Source: Odontesthes bonariensis (taxonomy: Eukaryota; Chordata; Actinopteri; Atheriniformes; Atherinopsidae). Taken from it: a stretch of 64,000 bases of DNA. The first letter of the stretch is position 1. Each line of letters begins with the position of its first letter. The stretch covers positions 18,696,248-18,760,247 of the forward strand of contig NC_134519.1 of NCBI RefSeq assembly GCF_027942865.1, in the 5' to 3' direction. The position numbers and the translations under genes are program-made. The notes below the pieces were generated by a model, which ran no database searches, was not told where the DNA came from, and saw only the letters and a program-made list of their open reading frames with translations. This document shows positions 11,623 through 26,800 of the stretch, in pieces.

Positions 11623-14600
11623 CTGCAAAGGTGAACCAAAGAAGTTAATAGCAGCATTGCCACCGGCCTCTAATTGACTCAATGCCATGAAAAGTAGGTG
11701 TTGTTACTGTGTCCTGGTTACAGCTTGGTGAAAATCATAATCATCTACTTACTTTGCTGAGGCATAGCCATCTTTTTTCCACCTATGAGCAGTAAAAGTT
11801 GCATTATCAGCTTACAAGAACATGTAAAATACACTGAATCTAACTATATTTGTATACAGTACTATATTTGTATATGTATAAGACATTTGTTTTGTATTTC
11901 TTCACAACAACTGACTGGAATAATAACAGGTTTCTTGAGCAAAAACAAGTGACCAGCACTCTTGAAACCCATAAATTGCATGTGTTAAATAAATAATACT
12001 CACTTTCTATCTTGAGGGTCGAGAGCGCAATATATCACTGTATTGACATTGTAATGTCGTCTGAAAAAGAGCCTGGAAAAAAAAAACAATAATAATAATA
12101 ATTAAGAGAATTTAATGTATCTTTGTATGATCAGTGTAAAAGTCTGTGTGTGTGTTGTACTCACTTCCTCTGATTGTCTGTGAGGGTGATTCCCTGTGAA
12201 GAAACTTTGAAGTGGACCACAGTGGAGGTTGGTGAAGGGTTAGCGCTCAGGGTCATACTGGTGGCTTTCTGCACGGCTTGAACGCCTGTTAGTGACTCCA
12301 TCTCAACAGAGCCGAGGTACCACACATTACACGCTGCAGCAACAAACACATCCAAATTACACTTAGCATTTTTCCAGTGACACAATGCATAATAACAGGG
12401 CTAGGAAAATGACTCATGTCCAAAAACAGTCCCATAGTTGCACCCAGAGACTTTGTAAGTATTTATGACCAATCTCATGTGTTTGTCAGAATGTTTATAC
12501 ATAGAGAGTGACCTAAGAAGCCAGATTACCTGCACCCTGTTTTAACAGCTCAGCAGCAGAGTTAGTGACCGACTGGGAAGTATTCTCCACAACGTTATCG
12601 AGAGGATCTAAAAAACAAAAAAAAATAAAAATCAGAGATCAACAACTACACCACCTGGTATAATTACTAAATGGCCAAGTAGGTAAACAAGCATTTTCAA
12701 TTGTCTGTTAAGGGTAGGCTGCAGAACTTAAATAAAACCTACTTTGTACTCTAACCATATATTTTTTTTTTAATTAATGAAATATGATGAGTGTGTATAT
12801 GTGTGAACGCTTACCTCTGTCAGGTATGATAAGTTTGCAAGGCAGGGCCAAAGGAGTGATTGAATGTTGGCAGACCAATGCAGTTAAGCTTCCTGCAAAA
12901 AACAACAGCATGTGAAACAAAATGATAGTTAACTGCAAGGGTGAACAACAACACCTACTGGTTATCTTGCATCATTGCACAAATCATGAAAGTGAAAGAA
13001 AGGAAATACATACAAAGAGGAAGGAAAATGCATAATTTACATAGAAGAAAATAAAATACAATCCTTATTGTATTTTGTAAATACAAAATATGAATTTAAG
13101 TAGTTTATGTCACTGCACTCATCTCAGATACATACATGCAATTATAAAGGTGTACAAAAATATCACACAATTCAGGAGAAAGGACTAAAATCATTAACAC
13201 TGAACAGATAAAGTTCAACTCTTATTGCATGGTGCTTTTTTCGGTTACAAAACAAAAGACATGGAAAGAAAAGGAAAGAACTAGAAAAAAAAAAAGCAAT
13301 GGTACAGTGCACCACACGCCAATAGAGGGCAGCATTGCTAATGAAGACTTGATCACCGATGTAGGTCAGCTACAGGTTTAAGCAGAAAGACACTCACCAA
13401 AATAAGGCTCATTAGGACAGCCCTTCAGCCGAACTCCTTTCTGGGTGCACTCAATCAAGAAGTGTCGCACTAATTCATTGGATAAATCTCCTCCTGTGAG
13501 AGAAATGGAACCAACAGAGACGAGCACTTACTCAAGACGATCTGTTTTACCAATCCATCTGAAACTCTAGATAACTTGTACCAAGTACCAAATATGATTT
13601 CCCACCCTCAGAGTTGCGTGAAATAAATCACCACATTAAGTCTGACCAGAGATCAAAAGGATTACGATTCAACCAAAGCAACTCTGAAGGGGCAGAAAGG
13701 CGTCAACGTGAGGAATGTCCATACAAAAGCTCGGAGAAAAGCTCGTTCCTTAAGGTGGGTTTGGGTTTCACATTTTTAAGGAGTTACAACACCGCCAAGC
13801 TCTAAGTGTGGCGCTGGACTGTGTCATGATGTCACCACAGGTGCTGTTGGACGGCAGAGGGGTGACGGTGATGTGGTGTGTGGGGTTCTGGGACACGGAG
13901 TGATACATTTCCTCTTGAAAAAACTCAAACTATACAGTTTGTGAAAGTCGAGGGTTAAGAGGAACAATAACAGAAAAAAAAACAAATTGACTTGCAATGA
14001 AAGGAGCATCTTCTCTGTTAAATTAAACCAAAGTATCTGAAATTAAAGATATCATAAATTCTCATTTTTGCTTTATTATAATTATATGTATTTGGGCTAA
14101 TTTATAGTTCATGAAACACTACATAAAAACAGACATGCAATATCTTTGCACTGACCGAACAAAAGAAACAACAACAAATCCTCGCCTGACTATAATCAAC
14201 TGGGATTTAATCATTGGGTCAAATATTTCCTTTAATTTTCATTTCCAATTGTCATTTACGTCAATGTATTAATGCCACTCCTGCAACTGTTTTGGCATTT
14301 CAGCACGAAGACTGTTACAGTGAAGAAAAATGCTGAAACATTACTAAGCACTGATACTTAGTTTCTAATATCATTTTACTGTAGAGAGTGTTACACTTGA
14401 ACACGACAGCGGTTCTATTTTCCCTTCATTAAACATTTTTGGTCGTCGATGACCACGAAGTCATCAAACAATCATTGCAGTCTGGCTGCTGCTATGCCAC
14501 CTGGGTAAAATATCAAAGAAAGCAAGGCAACACTCTACATTTGTTTGCTCCAGAGTAAGAAACAGCCTGATCCAAGCTTTGGTCTCATTTAACCTAATGT

Positions 14601-14852
14601 CGCTTTGAATCTTACCTGGAGTCTGTTGACAGAAGGCCTTTTATGCAAGCAAGTAACATTTGATACACAACAGACTTGGTTTCTTTTTCTGTTCTAACCA
14701 TGGAGCGAAGTTTCTTTTTTTTTTTGTTTTGTTTAATTCAATGAAAAATTACCTGTAAAGAATTATGTTTCAGCCAAAGGGAGGCTGTTAAAACATCCCC
14801 ATCCCTTGCGGTTGCAAAGCACATAAAGGAATCCTTTGTTTCCTTATGTGAT

Positions 14853-14887
<35 letters not shown>

Positions 14888-17800
14888 AAAAAATGTACCA
14901 AATACATAATTTGACTTGTTTCTGACATGCACTTTGTTGGGCTTTGATGTTCTTCAGCCCCTTTTGGAATAAGAATAGTTATAGTTATCATCACTCAATC
15001 AGCCTTTGTTTTCATGTTGAAACATGGCCAGAGAATGTTTGGCCTGACTTGCCAGTAAGCTTTGTTGTCATTCCAAAAAAATATCCCTTCCTCTATTCCC
15101 TTAAATATGCAAGACAAAAAAATAAACGAGGTAGTAAACAACCAAATAAATATATTGTGACCCTAGTTCTGTGATCTAACTTTTATATCAGACAGAGTTA
15201 TGTGGGGCAGGAAGCTTTTCTGAAGAATGCCCTGGGATCAGAACAGGCTCATGGGCCCAGCATGTCCTTTGTTAAAAGGTGAAACTTTAGCTTTACATCT
15301 AAGGTTATCAGGCAAAAGTGGTCCGTTTGGTTTCATCATGATGATGCCCAGGAGAGAAACAGAATGATGAGAGTTCACACACAAACAGAGAGAGGGACTC
15401 TCAGGTTCCATCATGAATGTGAGTACAGTGGGATGTAACTAAAGATGGCTTTGGGTGTGATTGTGTTATGCATGATTCCCAGGATGTCCATAGTTCAGGG
15501 CCAACAATCCCTGAAATCCTAACCATGGCAACTGAAAGTACTGAGCCAAAAACATTTTTTATCTTTTTTTTTTTCTTAGAGTGAAGACTGAAAGCAGAGG
15601 GCAAATAAAGACGTTACTGAGTGGAATTTATGTGGAGGTGGGAGAAAATTAAGTCAGCCCTTTCTCTGGCTTCCAATATGTAAACTAAGCTCAATGTTCA
15701 GACAGCTCTACATTTAAACACACAAACCTGAGAGTGATTCGTCAATGTCACTAATAGATGTTCAATAAAAAAGGATTGGAAAAAAATCTTCTCATAAAAC
15801 CAATATGTGACCTACCTTTTTTGCTCTGTTGGAGAACTGAGGGAGGGGGTTTAGCCACCTTCATAGCCAAACCATAGGCCCCTTTGAAGGAGTGGCTGTC
15901 TCGCACAATAAAGCAGCCGGGCTCCTTGTCCTTCAAGACTGAAATAGCTACATGAAAGAGAAACATGGAGTGTGAAGCTGAAAAAGTTTACTCCCTTTAT
16001 CACTGTCAACCAAAAGTGAACATTGAGCACCCACCTTGATCCCTTGAGATATCTGGCTTGTACCAGAATTTTGATGTGTCCTGTACAAACTTTACAGTCA
16101 CCTGTTTACTGGCTAGTACATCTGGAAAACACAGTAATCACACATAGAAGTATTTATCTGTGCATGATAATCCAAACTTGTTACACCCACAAGGCCATTA
16201 ACAAACCTTGGCTTACCTGGCAGAGGCGAGGCTGTGCGGGGTGTCTGAGCTGACAAGTCAGGCAAGACATTGGGGAAAGGAATGCTCAGGGAGCTTCCAC
16301 TGTGGGGACTTGAGAATCCACTAAGGGCTGGAGAGGCTGTTCCCAATGAATGCTCCCCATCCGACACTCTCTTTTTTTCAGGCAAAAGAGGGGGTAGATT
16401 CTGGGGAGCATGTGACTGATTCTGCCCGTCCAAGGAGGTAAGAAGTTCTGCGTCAAGGCCCATATTAGGACAGTCTGTGCCATAGCCGTGGCCCAAGTCA
16501 TCTTGCTCGTCAAAGCTTTGAGCAGGACTGCGGCTGAGGGCATAGCAAGCCATGCGGCTTCGCTGGCTGTTACGAGGAGAGCTGTGAGCATTAGGGGCAG
16601 GATGAATGTGGGGGTGGTGTAAGGGAGGAGAGTGGTGGCCATAGTCCAGTGACACAGAGTGCTGTGGTGGCTGTCGGGCAGAGGAGTAGTTGCTCGTGGA
16701 GGTGTGGAGGTTCAGGACAGGATGCTCTTGCCAGGACTGGTTCACAGACTGGCTTCTGTGATGACAATTAAAGAAAATAAACAGCGACATTGAAGTTGAA
16801 GTCTTGCAATTAATATGAACATGTGGCTAGGTCAGGCAGAATATTAACTTCAAACATCTTTAATGAGGTCGTGAAAAACAGGTAATGTTCCTTTGAGTCA
16901 GATCTCTACCTGTCCATCTGCTGATGGGTCCCAACGAGGGAGGCAGAGTATGAACTCAGCATCCTGTGGCAGTTGAGGGAGGAATCTGGCAAAGTCTCCA
17001 TTACAACATGACTGATCTCAGGATAGCCCTGGGGATCTGTGTGGGTGTCAAAGAGAATTAATCTAAAAAGGCTTAAATTCTACAATGTTTCAAGTAAACT
17101 TATGTACACATTAACTTGATGGTCTATCTTTTTTGGAAAGAAAAAAGAAATCAAACATTTCTGGAACTAGAAGAGCTGCTTATGGAGAATAAACAACTGA
17201 AAAATTTAAAAAATAAGTAAAACAAAACAAAATGTCCTAAAGAGAAGCTCTGTTTGTTTTATTTTTTTCCTTTTTATTGCCACAAACATGAAACACTGGA
17301 GTTTAAAAAAGCTAATGCAAACTCTCCACATGGCCTTGAACTCAGCTATTCAGTCTATATATAAAACCAATCACTAATTACCTCTTCCATAATCCATGGA
17401 GTCAACAAATCAAACTCGACTGCAGCTAGAAATGAAAAGCTTACTGCCATAATTATCTGAAAGCTTTACTTAAATCAGCCATAGTCTGAAAGCCTCACGC
17501 CAACCAAAAAGCTATGGTTCCAGCCCAGTTTTTACAGCTAGCTTTTCTCTGGGTTACTTTTATAGAAACCAGAGGTGCAAAGTTTAAAGGCCTGCTGGTT
17601 TCTCCATGTCCCCGTTTCTCCTCTGTACACACAGACACTTTCATAGGGGAAGAAAAGTTTTTTTGTGCCACAGTAACCATGGAGATGCAGCCGAAGTGAA
17701 TGCAGGGATTCTTGCCTGGTTGTCTGAGGTGGTAAGAGGCACAGCAGGGGCACAGATCTACTCCCAGGCTCTACAAGCTTTTAACATACTGTAGATCTCC

Positions 17801-20800
17801 ATGGACACAAAAATATCAAAAACGAATGAAAATTAAAGTGAGCTTTTGTTTTCTATTGGCATTGCGTCTCATGAGGAGTGAAAAATGGTTTTCTTTCAAA
17901 GGAAGATTTATTTACATTTATATACATTGGGGAGAAAAAAAAAGATCTCTGAAGCAATAATTCATCTTAACGGTATTTTAGAATTTATAACAAAATCTAT
18001 AGAGGCTGGTGCTACAAAGCATTAAATATACACAATAAAAATAAAAATAAATAAACATACAAACTGAAAAAGAAAATCTCACTTTTAATTTAAAGAACAA
18101 TGCCGCTATGTCAAAGAAAGTTTTTTTTTTTTTTACAAGCTATGACCACAAAGAAATTCCACAAACAGCAGAGATTGGTTAGGAAACTCCCTAATTTTTA
18201 TACAAGACATATTTGTTTTGAGCCTCTGTCAACAACAATGTCACCATTATGAGGTAAAATCAAAGTTGAACCAAAATGACCCTGTTGTAACGACAGAGGT
18301 TCCAAAAATGCAGCGAGAGGGTAGACACGAAAGAAGAATCTTGCTTGCACCTCTCACTCACTGTTAATCTCGTCTCCCTCACAATATTGTATTGGTTGAG
18401 AAGAGAACACCACAAAAAAGTTTCCACAAGAACAGCAGAGATGTAAGAAAATACTCTAAATGTTTTGATGCTTCTGTTCAACTGTATCACTCGATGTTTC
18501 AGCGTGTCAAATCCAGAAAAATCCATCTGTAAAATCCTTTGTTAGGTTTATCTTAGTACTATTTGTTAAGTTTTTCTAACCAAAACCGTAAACCAAAACT
18601 GAGTTTTGGATTAAAGAATTCTGTGCCTACCGTGATTTGTTTTGTAGCTTCCGTAAGACTGTATGCTGGGAGGTGGAATTTGCCTGAGATCAGACAATTC
18701 TGACATATTTTTCACTGTAAACGCAAGGGACACAAGTGTGCGCCATTAGCAACACAGAATCATAGTTTCAGATGATATAAGTCGGGTAAATATGAAAGAA
18801 AACAAATTAGAAATACCATAAGGTGTTGGCGGAGAGACGGGAAAGGCAGGAGTGGGTGGAGTCATGTCGCTACCGGCCTCTACGCTGTCCACATCTGTGC
18901 CCTGGGCCCTGTAATCTGCACTGTCACCTCTGTACAATATGGAATGCTGAAACAAACACACACACAATGCATGTGGAGATCATCCCAGAAAAAGAATGCA
19001 TGAAATAGAAGAAGTTTTTGTACATACAATCGTATGCAAAAGAAAATGTTGAATTACCTGGGACTGTGGGACACAAGGGGAATATGTCCGCTGGCCCCTG
19101 TACTCTTCTGTCTCACCCCAACCTGAGTTACAGAAGCCTGGGTGATCCATGACATCCCTCCCTTGGCAACTTAGACTCCGCATGACACCCACTCGCCCGT
19201 CACTGGACTGGACAGCTGCATACACACAGGGAGGCAGCAGTAAGGAGGTCATTAAATGTTAAGAGGTTTACAAGCGTCATTGATTTCAAGTAAGTAAGTG
19301 GATCAAAAACACCCTGAAAGGCAAATAGTTGTGCCCTGACCAGTGCTAACTTTCAGAACCGTTTTCAGAAAATGTATTTTTCCAGAATAAAAGTAGCCAT
19401 TTCATATCAGTATAGGTAAATGAACAAGAAAAATAATGTATGTGCCATAATAACAATGACACAATTGTATTAATATTACTTTGATCAGGCACAGCCAACC
19501 CTGAGGTTTGCCTCTACTGTTTTGAGGAGACAGCTGAGGAATGCCAAAGGTCTGGCTGTTGGGCTAATAGAGGGCGTGGAGTGTGTGAGTATGTGTGTGT
19601 TGTGGGGGGGGGGGTGTCAATGTTGTGAGTCCTCTAAACAGTGCTGCCACTCATCACCAGGGTGTTAATTTGAGCCCTCACAGTGAGGTCCAACCTCTCA
19701 GCTCTGAAGAACGCTAATGATGCAGACGTGCTAATGCCTGGGATCATTACTCACTTTTGTCTGGTGCAAACAGTGTTGTATGCATACCTAACAGTGTCTT
19801 TTTACACGCTCCACACAGAAACATAACTTTGTGAACGAACACACAGAGAAAAAGGAAGGAACATGACATCAGTTTTCACACAATCATACGGCTTTCGTTC
19901 AGATTTGAGCGATTTTTTTGTTTCAAATTAATATACTTGGAAGTTATTAGAGTTAATTTAACTTGGGCCCTGTAATGGACTGGCAACCTGTCCAAGGTGT
20001 ACCCTGCCTTTCACCCAGTGGCAGCTGGGATAGGCTCTGATGTGATGTGAGAAACACATCAAGTGGGAATATGAAATTCAGTATGTTGCCCAAGGATACA
20101 GGCATGCAGTCTGGCTAAGTTGGGTATCCAGCCAGCAAATTTCTAATTGAAGTGTGAACAATCCACCTCCTTAGCTACAGGACAGCACTGACTAATGCAC
20201 AATTAATCTTTCCTTATCGTATGGAAAAACACCTCAAACATTTGCTGTTACACACGCATGTTATTATCGAGACCATATTCATTCTTTTTTCATGAAATAC
20301 AAGTATGTTCTTTTCATGGGTATAGTCACATTTGTTTGAATTTCTATGAGTTAACACTTCAGTAAAACTAAACCGAATCTTGTTCTTTGAACAAAGACTT
20401 TGTATGACTCGTGTCAGTCTATTCTTGTTGAATAAAGAAAAACATCTTAACAACAAGTAAGCCTGACAAACCCTGTCCTGCTTTATTCAACAACTAATAG
20501 TGAATAAGTTGGATACACCTAAGAACATTATGTAAACTATATTGAGTCAATACAACAGAATTGCTTCATGTTGCAAGAAAGTCATATAATTGTTTTAATT
20601 GTTGCAAACTCTCCAGCCAACTTCCTTGAAACTTTCAAAAAGGAGCTATGGAGTATGTTTACATGCACCACCCAGAGAATCCAAAAAGACAAAACCCACC
20701 ACAGCCTTTTTTTTGTTTGTTTTTTTAAATCTGCTAGATAATCAGCTGCAGAACCAAAAAAAAACTAAAAAGCAGTTTCTTTCCTCAGACTGCAGCCTGG

Positions 20801-23800
20801 TTCTTACAGCTTGATTTTCAAATGAGCAAATTTAGCCTTTGGTGTTTGTTTCTCAGAACGGAGCTCCGGTGTTGATATGCACAGACAGGTAAGCCTTTGG
20901 AATCATATGGAAAAAACTGCACCTGCGGGCTCACTCGTTCCTCCTCTGGAAATTCCTAAAGCCTCCCCATCCTGTGCCCCCTCTGCAACCAAACGCTCAT
21001 GCGGTGATCCATGCAGCCAACATGGCTTTCCATATTCTGTCTGCCTCACTGGGTTTTAGTCAAAATACTCTTTAATCAACAGTACAGAACACAATAACGG
21101 GTAAGAGCAAGCTAAATATGAAAAACTGCCAATACATAAAGAGGTTCTTATTAAGTTTACTTGATAAAAATCATTCCAAAATTCACCTGATCATGTTCAG
21201 CATCATAATGTTGCTGCAGGAAAAACAAAATGGAATTTTCCAAGCCTTACAATTCTATCACATTGGATAGGAGCAGATGGGATTGGAGATCATTGATTTA
21301 ATCCCTGAAAATCAAAATAACTTTGTTGGATATCTATTGTAAATACAAGAGTGATTATGTTGCATAACCACTGTCTGGTTTTACAAACCTAACAATCAAA
21401 TGAGACATTCTAATATAAGACTCAAAAGAGTTAAGTTGAAACTGTGATTAAAAATTATTTCAAACACAAGTTTGTACAAAAATATATTCTAAACACGCAA
21501 TCTCTGCAATCAAACAGCAAGAGACAGCAATGTTCACCATGCTGAATGACAGCTGCTCTCTGTTTCTTCATGTATCTTGCTGATCCTGAACTCAGATAGC
21601 TACACAGGCAAGTCTGGACGGCGCCCTCTCTTCAGAAACATACTGAAAACATCTGAAATCCTGCCAAGAACCCTGCTTTTTCTGCCACTAATTCTGCCAA
21701 AGGGAGAGAGGTTGTGCTTTATGTTGAACGAAAAGAAAAGTTGAGCTTTTTGGAGAGGAACTATTCAAGTTTGAGTATTTTTAGATAATATATCTAGCTT
21801 AATTTTTTTAAACTCGTCTGTCATATCCAGATAAATAACTTCTCTGATAGAAAAAAAAACACACATTCATTTTCAAGTCCACACCACACCCAGACAGTCC
21901 GACTAGCTTACCTGTCTGCTGTGTGTTTTTCAGGGTCGCTTCATTACTATCGTTGAATCTGAGATTGATGCCATTTGAACGTTTGCCAACTGAGCCGTTG
22001 ATGTGCGTCCCGCCGTTCCTCTGAACGGAGCTGCTGTGGCTCGACACCGGCATGAAAGTGGGATCCAGGTCCATGATCAGCTGATTGAGCTGATCGATGG
22101 AATTGTCAATATCCATCGTTAGAGATTTGAACTCCTCATCTCGTTTGTTGTTATTGTTATTGTTGGTCACATGTGGTTCTTTGTGAGGTGTTGTGTTTCT
22201 GATAGCATTACTTGTTGTGTCCCTGATGGGGTCCTGTGGCTCAGACGAAAGACCTGCTTTGGATGAGGTGTTCCCCTGCTTGTTCCCAGGGTATCTTTCT
22301 GAGTCGTTTCCGTCTTCGGGCATGTAGATAAATTGCTGTGCAGCAACCATCTGCTGTTGACGAACCCAGGACTGTGTTGAATAGCTTCCTTGTCTGTACA
22401 CGTGTTGCTTAGGTTTCGGAGCACTGGTGGGATTAGAAGAGGCCACAGAGTTGCTCCTGGAGCTCAGACAGGCCCTTCTGGCCTCTGCATAGGATCTTTC
22501 GTACTCCTCCAAAGGAGGAGGTCCAGCATGATGCAGGTGGTGCTGGCTTTGATGTTCCTCTCCTCCAGGACTGCCAAAGCCATCTGACAGCAGCGAGTTC
22601 TGACTGCTCTTGTGGCACGATGACGACAAGGTCCCAAGGCTATCCACGCTGTGTAGATCATGAGCCGCAATGACTTCGTCATCAAGGATGTCTGTTTCCC
22701 TCTCGCGAGGTCGGTTGTCTCCATTGATGTGCACTTGTGCTGGAACTGTCTGCTGAATGCCCCCTCGTGGGCCTTGATCATCCATCTCCTCAAGTGAGGG
22801 ATCCTCAAGTCCGAAACCACTTAGAAGCCTCTTCAGCTGGACCTTTTCCTGCTGGCTAGGGCCCTGGTTGGCTCTGATGGTGTTAGTGGAGGTGACCGGT
22901 GTGGGTCTGTCTGCCCACAGAGAAGTGCTAGACAGGCCCGAGTCGCTACTGACGGAGAGGGCGTGGTCACTATGGTCAGGGCTCGAGGTGGCGGAGGTCG
23001 TGCGGGCCCCTCTTCCCAGCGGGACCTCTTCTCCGTTGGGGCTCCTCTTGCTTGCCTCTTTGTCCTGGGTTAGGCCATGAGAGCGTGGTGCTGCAAAATA
23101 GAAGAGATGCAGCGCTTCATACAGTCAGCCGGTATGGGCACACGCAGAGACACACAAACGGCAGACTCGCACAGACAAACAACTGAAAAGCACAACACCA
23201 GAGACAAGACAAGACGCTGTTAACATGTCATTCCACCAACTCCGACATTCTGAGTCTATGATTGACAAGTTCACTTATAATTACACTTCACCTCATAAGG
23301 ACAACATTCCAGACTAGACAGACAACAAATAACCAGGGCATTAAGAAAATGACAGGAAAACATGTTCATCATGTTGCTTGATTGAGACAAATCACCCATT
23401 TAGATCTGTCAGAAAAAAATGTAACCTTAAAAAAAAAAGAAAAGAAAAATCCTCCTCTCCCATCGAGCCTACAGGTGAACCATCACATTTGTAGTAGTAG
23501 CATAACATGTGCAACGGTCAAAGGTGTTCTTCGTGTACAGGTTATAGATGAGATGTTAAATCTTCTGCATGCTGCTACAAGAGTCAAATAGCTATGGATC
23601 ATGTCTGACCTCTGCATTCCTCACCCTGCTGCGATCAAGCCATCCTACTCACTCTCACTTGCCCCTTGACCCTCAGCATATGTCCAAACAACCTCCTTAA
23701 TCCTCAGAAGCAACAGAAAAATCCCAGATCAGTCATTTTGTGTGTAATCACGACTGAAGCAACAGTTCAAGAAATCAGATTGCAGACTTCTGTAAAATGA

Positions 23801-26800
23801 CAGCTGGAGAAGAACTGTAAATATGGATGCTATAAAGCTGCTGTTTCACTGTCATGCTCCCTGAGCGTCAACAAAAAAAAGAAAAAGGAACAGGACTCCT
23901 TTGCTTCTCCCTCAACCTAATGACAAAAGTTCTTGCCTTTCAGTAAAACCATGACCAGGATCTGAATACCAGTCACGCATGATAAAAGCGCCCCCTCCCT
24001 CCTCCTCCTTCTCTACCAAACCTCCTGTTATGTATAGTTTGCCCCTTCCACTCTGTTGAGAGAAGCTTGCTAAGAGCCCGATGCAAGGCAGTTCCATCGG
24101 TACTTTCTCAACAAACCCCTCTTGTGACACCCCTTCCAAGGTGTGATCGGGTTTTCAACCCCTTCGCCTTGATTCTTGCTATTTTTCTCTGTCACCCCTG
24201 CCATTATCATACCTGCCTATTCTCCTTCCACACCCCCCTGACCACCTATTTGAGTCAAGAGGAAAATCTCTTACCTTATCTGTCCCTGCGAGGTAACAAT
24301 ACAAGACAATCCCAGTCTCCAGTAAAAAAACAGAGGAGGAAAAAGGACAATGAAGACGCACAAGGGCAGACATGGCTTTTACCCAGCAGATAACAGTGAG
24401 AGGTAAATGAAGCTGGCCCAGCTTTCTTTTCTGCTGAGAAGGTGAGAGTGTTTGCACTCTACACAAGGGAAGAAGGGGAGGCCTTGAGATCTCCAAATAC
24501 GGGCAGAGGAATGTAAACAAGTGAGGCGGGGCTATGGAGCAGAGGCGGGGCTATGGAGCAGAGGCGGGCCAGAGGAAACCAGGCATCTAACCCCTGCGTC
24601 AAGGGACTACCCCACTGGGGAAAATGAGGGGGAAGAATGGAAGAGAATGAAAGAGAGAGGGTGGCCCAGAGTAGATCAGAGGATGAAAACAACATTCCTG
24701 CAGCTCAAGGCATTTTCTCTCTGTAAAAAGACACTTTTTAATGAAGGCAATCATTAACTTCTACCGGGAGCTCCAGGCTATTTTCATGAAAAGTGGCAAC
24801 CGAGTTGTTTTTCTCTCAGCCTTATGTGTCAAAAGAAATTACATGCTTTCTGTCCTCGTGTACAAAACTAGAAAGAAACAGATGTGTCCTAAACCCAATT
24901 ATGGGGTTCATGAATTGTTAAAAAAAATTGTTCAATGACAAGACTGAGACAGTTGTAAACTTGAGACAATCAGTGTCAGTCAAACCATGACTATCCGGTA
25001 TTCCTCATGTTGCTCGTTAGGGTGTGGACAGTTCCTGAAAAATCCACCAACTGCAATGCAAAGGGCAGAAAACCACAACTGTTCCCAACACTGCTCCCCT
25101 ATCACACGAGGGCTTGTTGTTTATGGCTATGCAATTACCACACTTCTTTCCATTCCATCTTGTTCCCTAAGCCCAATATATATAATATATATGTATACAT
25201 TTAACAAAACAGAATACTGTTTAACAGTACTTTAAGACCATGTGCATAAAATACGCACATGGTCTTAAAGTTGAGGTGAAATGCTTCATACACTTCAATA
25301 GCACTTGAGATATGACCATTCCCACTTAAAGAGACAGTTAGCTACCATTTTCTTGGGAAGACTGTGCTCTGTCTACCATTCTGTGCCATCAGTTACTACG
25401 CTTTCATGCAGTTAAGTGAGGCAGCAGTTACAGCTTTATCATACCATTTGATTGGACTACACTCATATACTTATTGAAGAATACAAGCACAGAAGGGGAA
25501 TTGATTTATTGAGCAAAGCGTGTCAGACTCTGCTATGATAGGTGTCCCCTTTCAGCTTGTGATTATTGGGCTTTTTCTGGCATGAGATGCATGCTATGCT
25601 TTCATCTGTGTCTTCAATTGTTATTTCTGGCTCAAAGTTCGGGATAGAAACTGTGAGAGTTTCTATCACATGCATCCCTCACATGCAACTGCATACAGGA
25701 GTAACTTGACTCGTAAGTGCATTATCTTGGTGTGTAGAAATCTAATTACATGTTTACGTGTATTTTAGAGGTTCGGACCAACACAATAATTTTGTAATGT
25801 TTTCTAATTTCATGAAAACGTACTGGGTTTGTTGGCATTTTATCCAAGTGTCAAGTGACAAAAGAGGAATAAACGTCCACCCACAATAGCATCGTTATCT
25901 ATGATGTGGGTTCCTTTCTTTAAATATGGACTCTACATTTGTTTCTGCATCCAGCGTTTCTAGTTACATTTCACTGAAGAAATGATCTCCATATGGTGAC
26001 TGTCTCCATGAAAAAATACTGACGACGTGGTGTGTGGATTTTTAGACTATGGATGGCACCATTTCTAGAAAGAGATGTTACAATTTTGGGGATTTTTTTC
26101 AGCACTCGATAAATTCAACCCAAACTAAAATCACATTCATATTCCCTGAATTAATCCAGGAGTCAGCAAAATTCTAAGAGACAGAAAAAAAAACTATCTG
26201 CATTCTGAGGCCATTAAATCCCTTTGAAATGAGTGAAAAGATTCTTGAGAGACTACAAAGTGATCATTCAGACATAACCCCATCGCCATTTACTGCTAAA
26301 CAAAGAAGACACCTAACTTCATCAATAAACTTAAGTAAACAACCTTTCAGGGAAAACAATCTTCTAAAATTGGACTCTTAAAAAAACAAACTCAGGCAAC
26401 TGAAGAACAGCCTCTGAAGTAAATGAGGTTTTCTTTTCCCAAACTTAGCACTACAGTGTCAAACAACTTCTAGACTTCCTCCTCCTGACCACGCTCTGGG
26501 TGACAGACTGTGAAGCAAACTGGACCTGCCGGAGGACAACTGCTGGTAAGCACATGTAGAATTCCAACCGAGCTCCCAGTCTTCCCTCTCACAAGTAGTG
26601 TTTACATGAGAAAACAAGGTTGTAAATATCCCACATGAAGGCTTTGGAATCAAGGCAACGGGGAAAAAATAAAAACCCCAAAAACCTCTTTCGCTGGTGT
26701 CTTTGCTTTGCTTTGATGAAATTCTTAAACAGGATAGGCTGCGTTTTCATTGCATTCCCAAAAGTAGGCATAAAACTCTAGGTTAGGTCATTTTGAACGA

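Noticed and set aside
14854..14883. 30-base T run read as a reverse retroposon poly(A) tail
   Set aside because: No target duplication or retroposon body was found beside it.
16286..16642. 118-codon minus-strand open frame
   Set aside because: It is an alternative frame within tns3 exon 17; the frame encoding [14 protein letters not shown] is the conserved one.
22390..22587. Open frames opposite and beside tns3 exon 12
   Set aside because: Shadows of a GC-richer coding exon.
24179..24520. Candidate extra tns3 exon with a GTAAGA donor near 24270
   Set aside because: The encoded peptide has no tensin similarity and the acceptor is ambiguous; exons 11 and 12 already join in phase.
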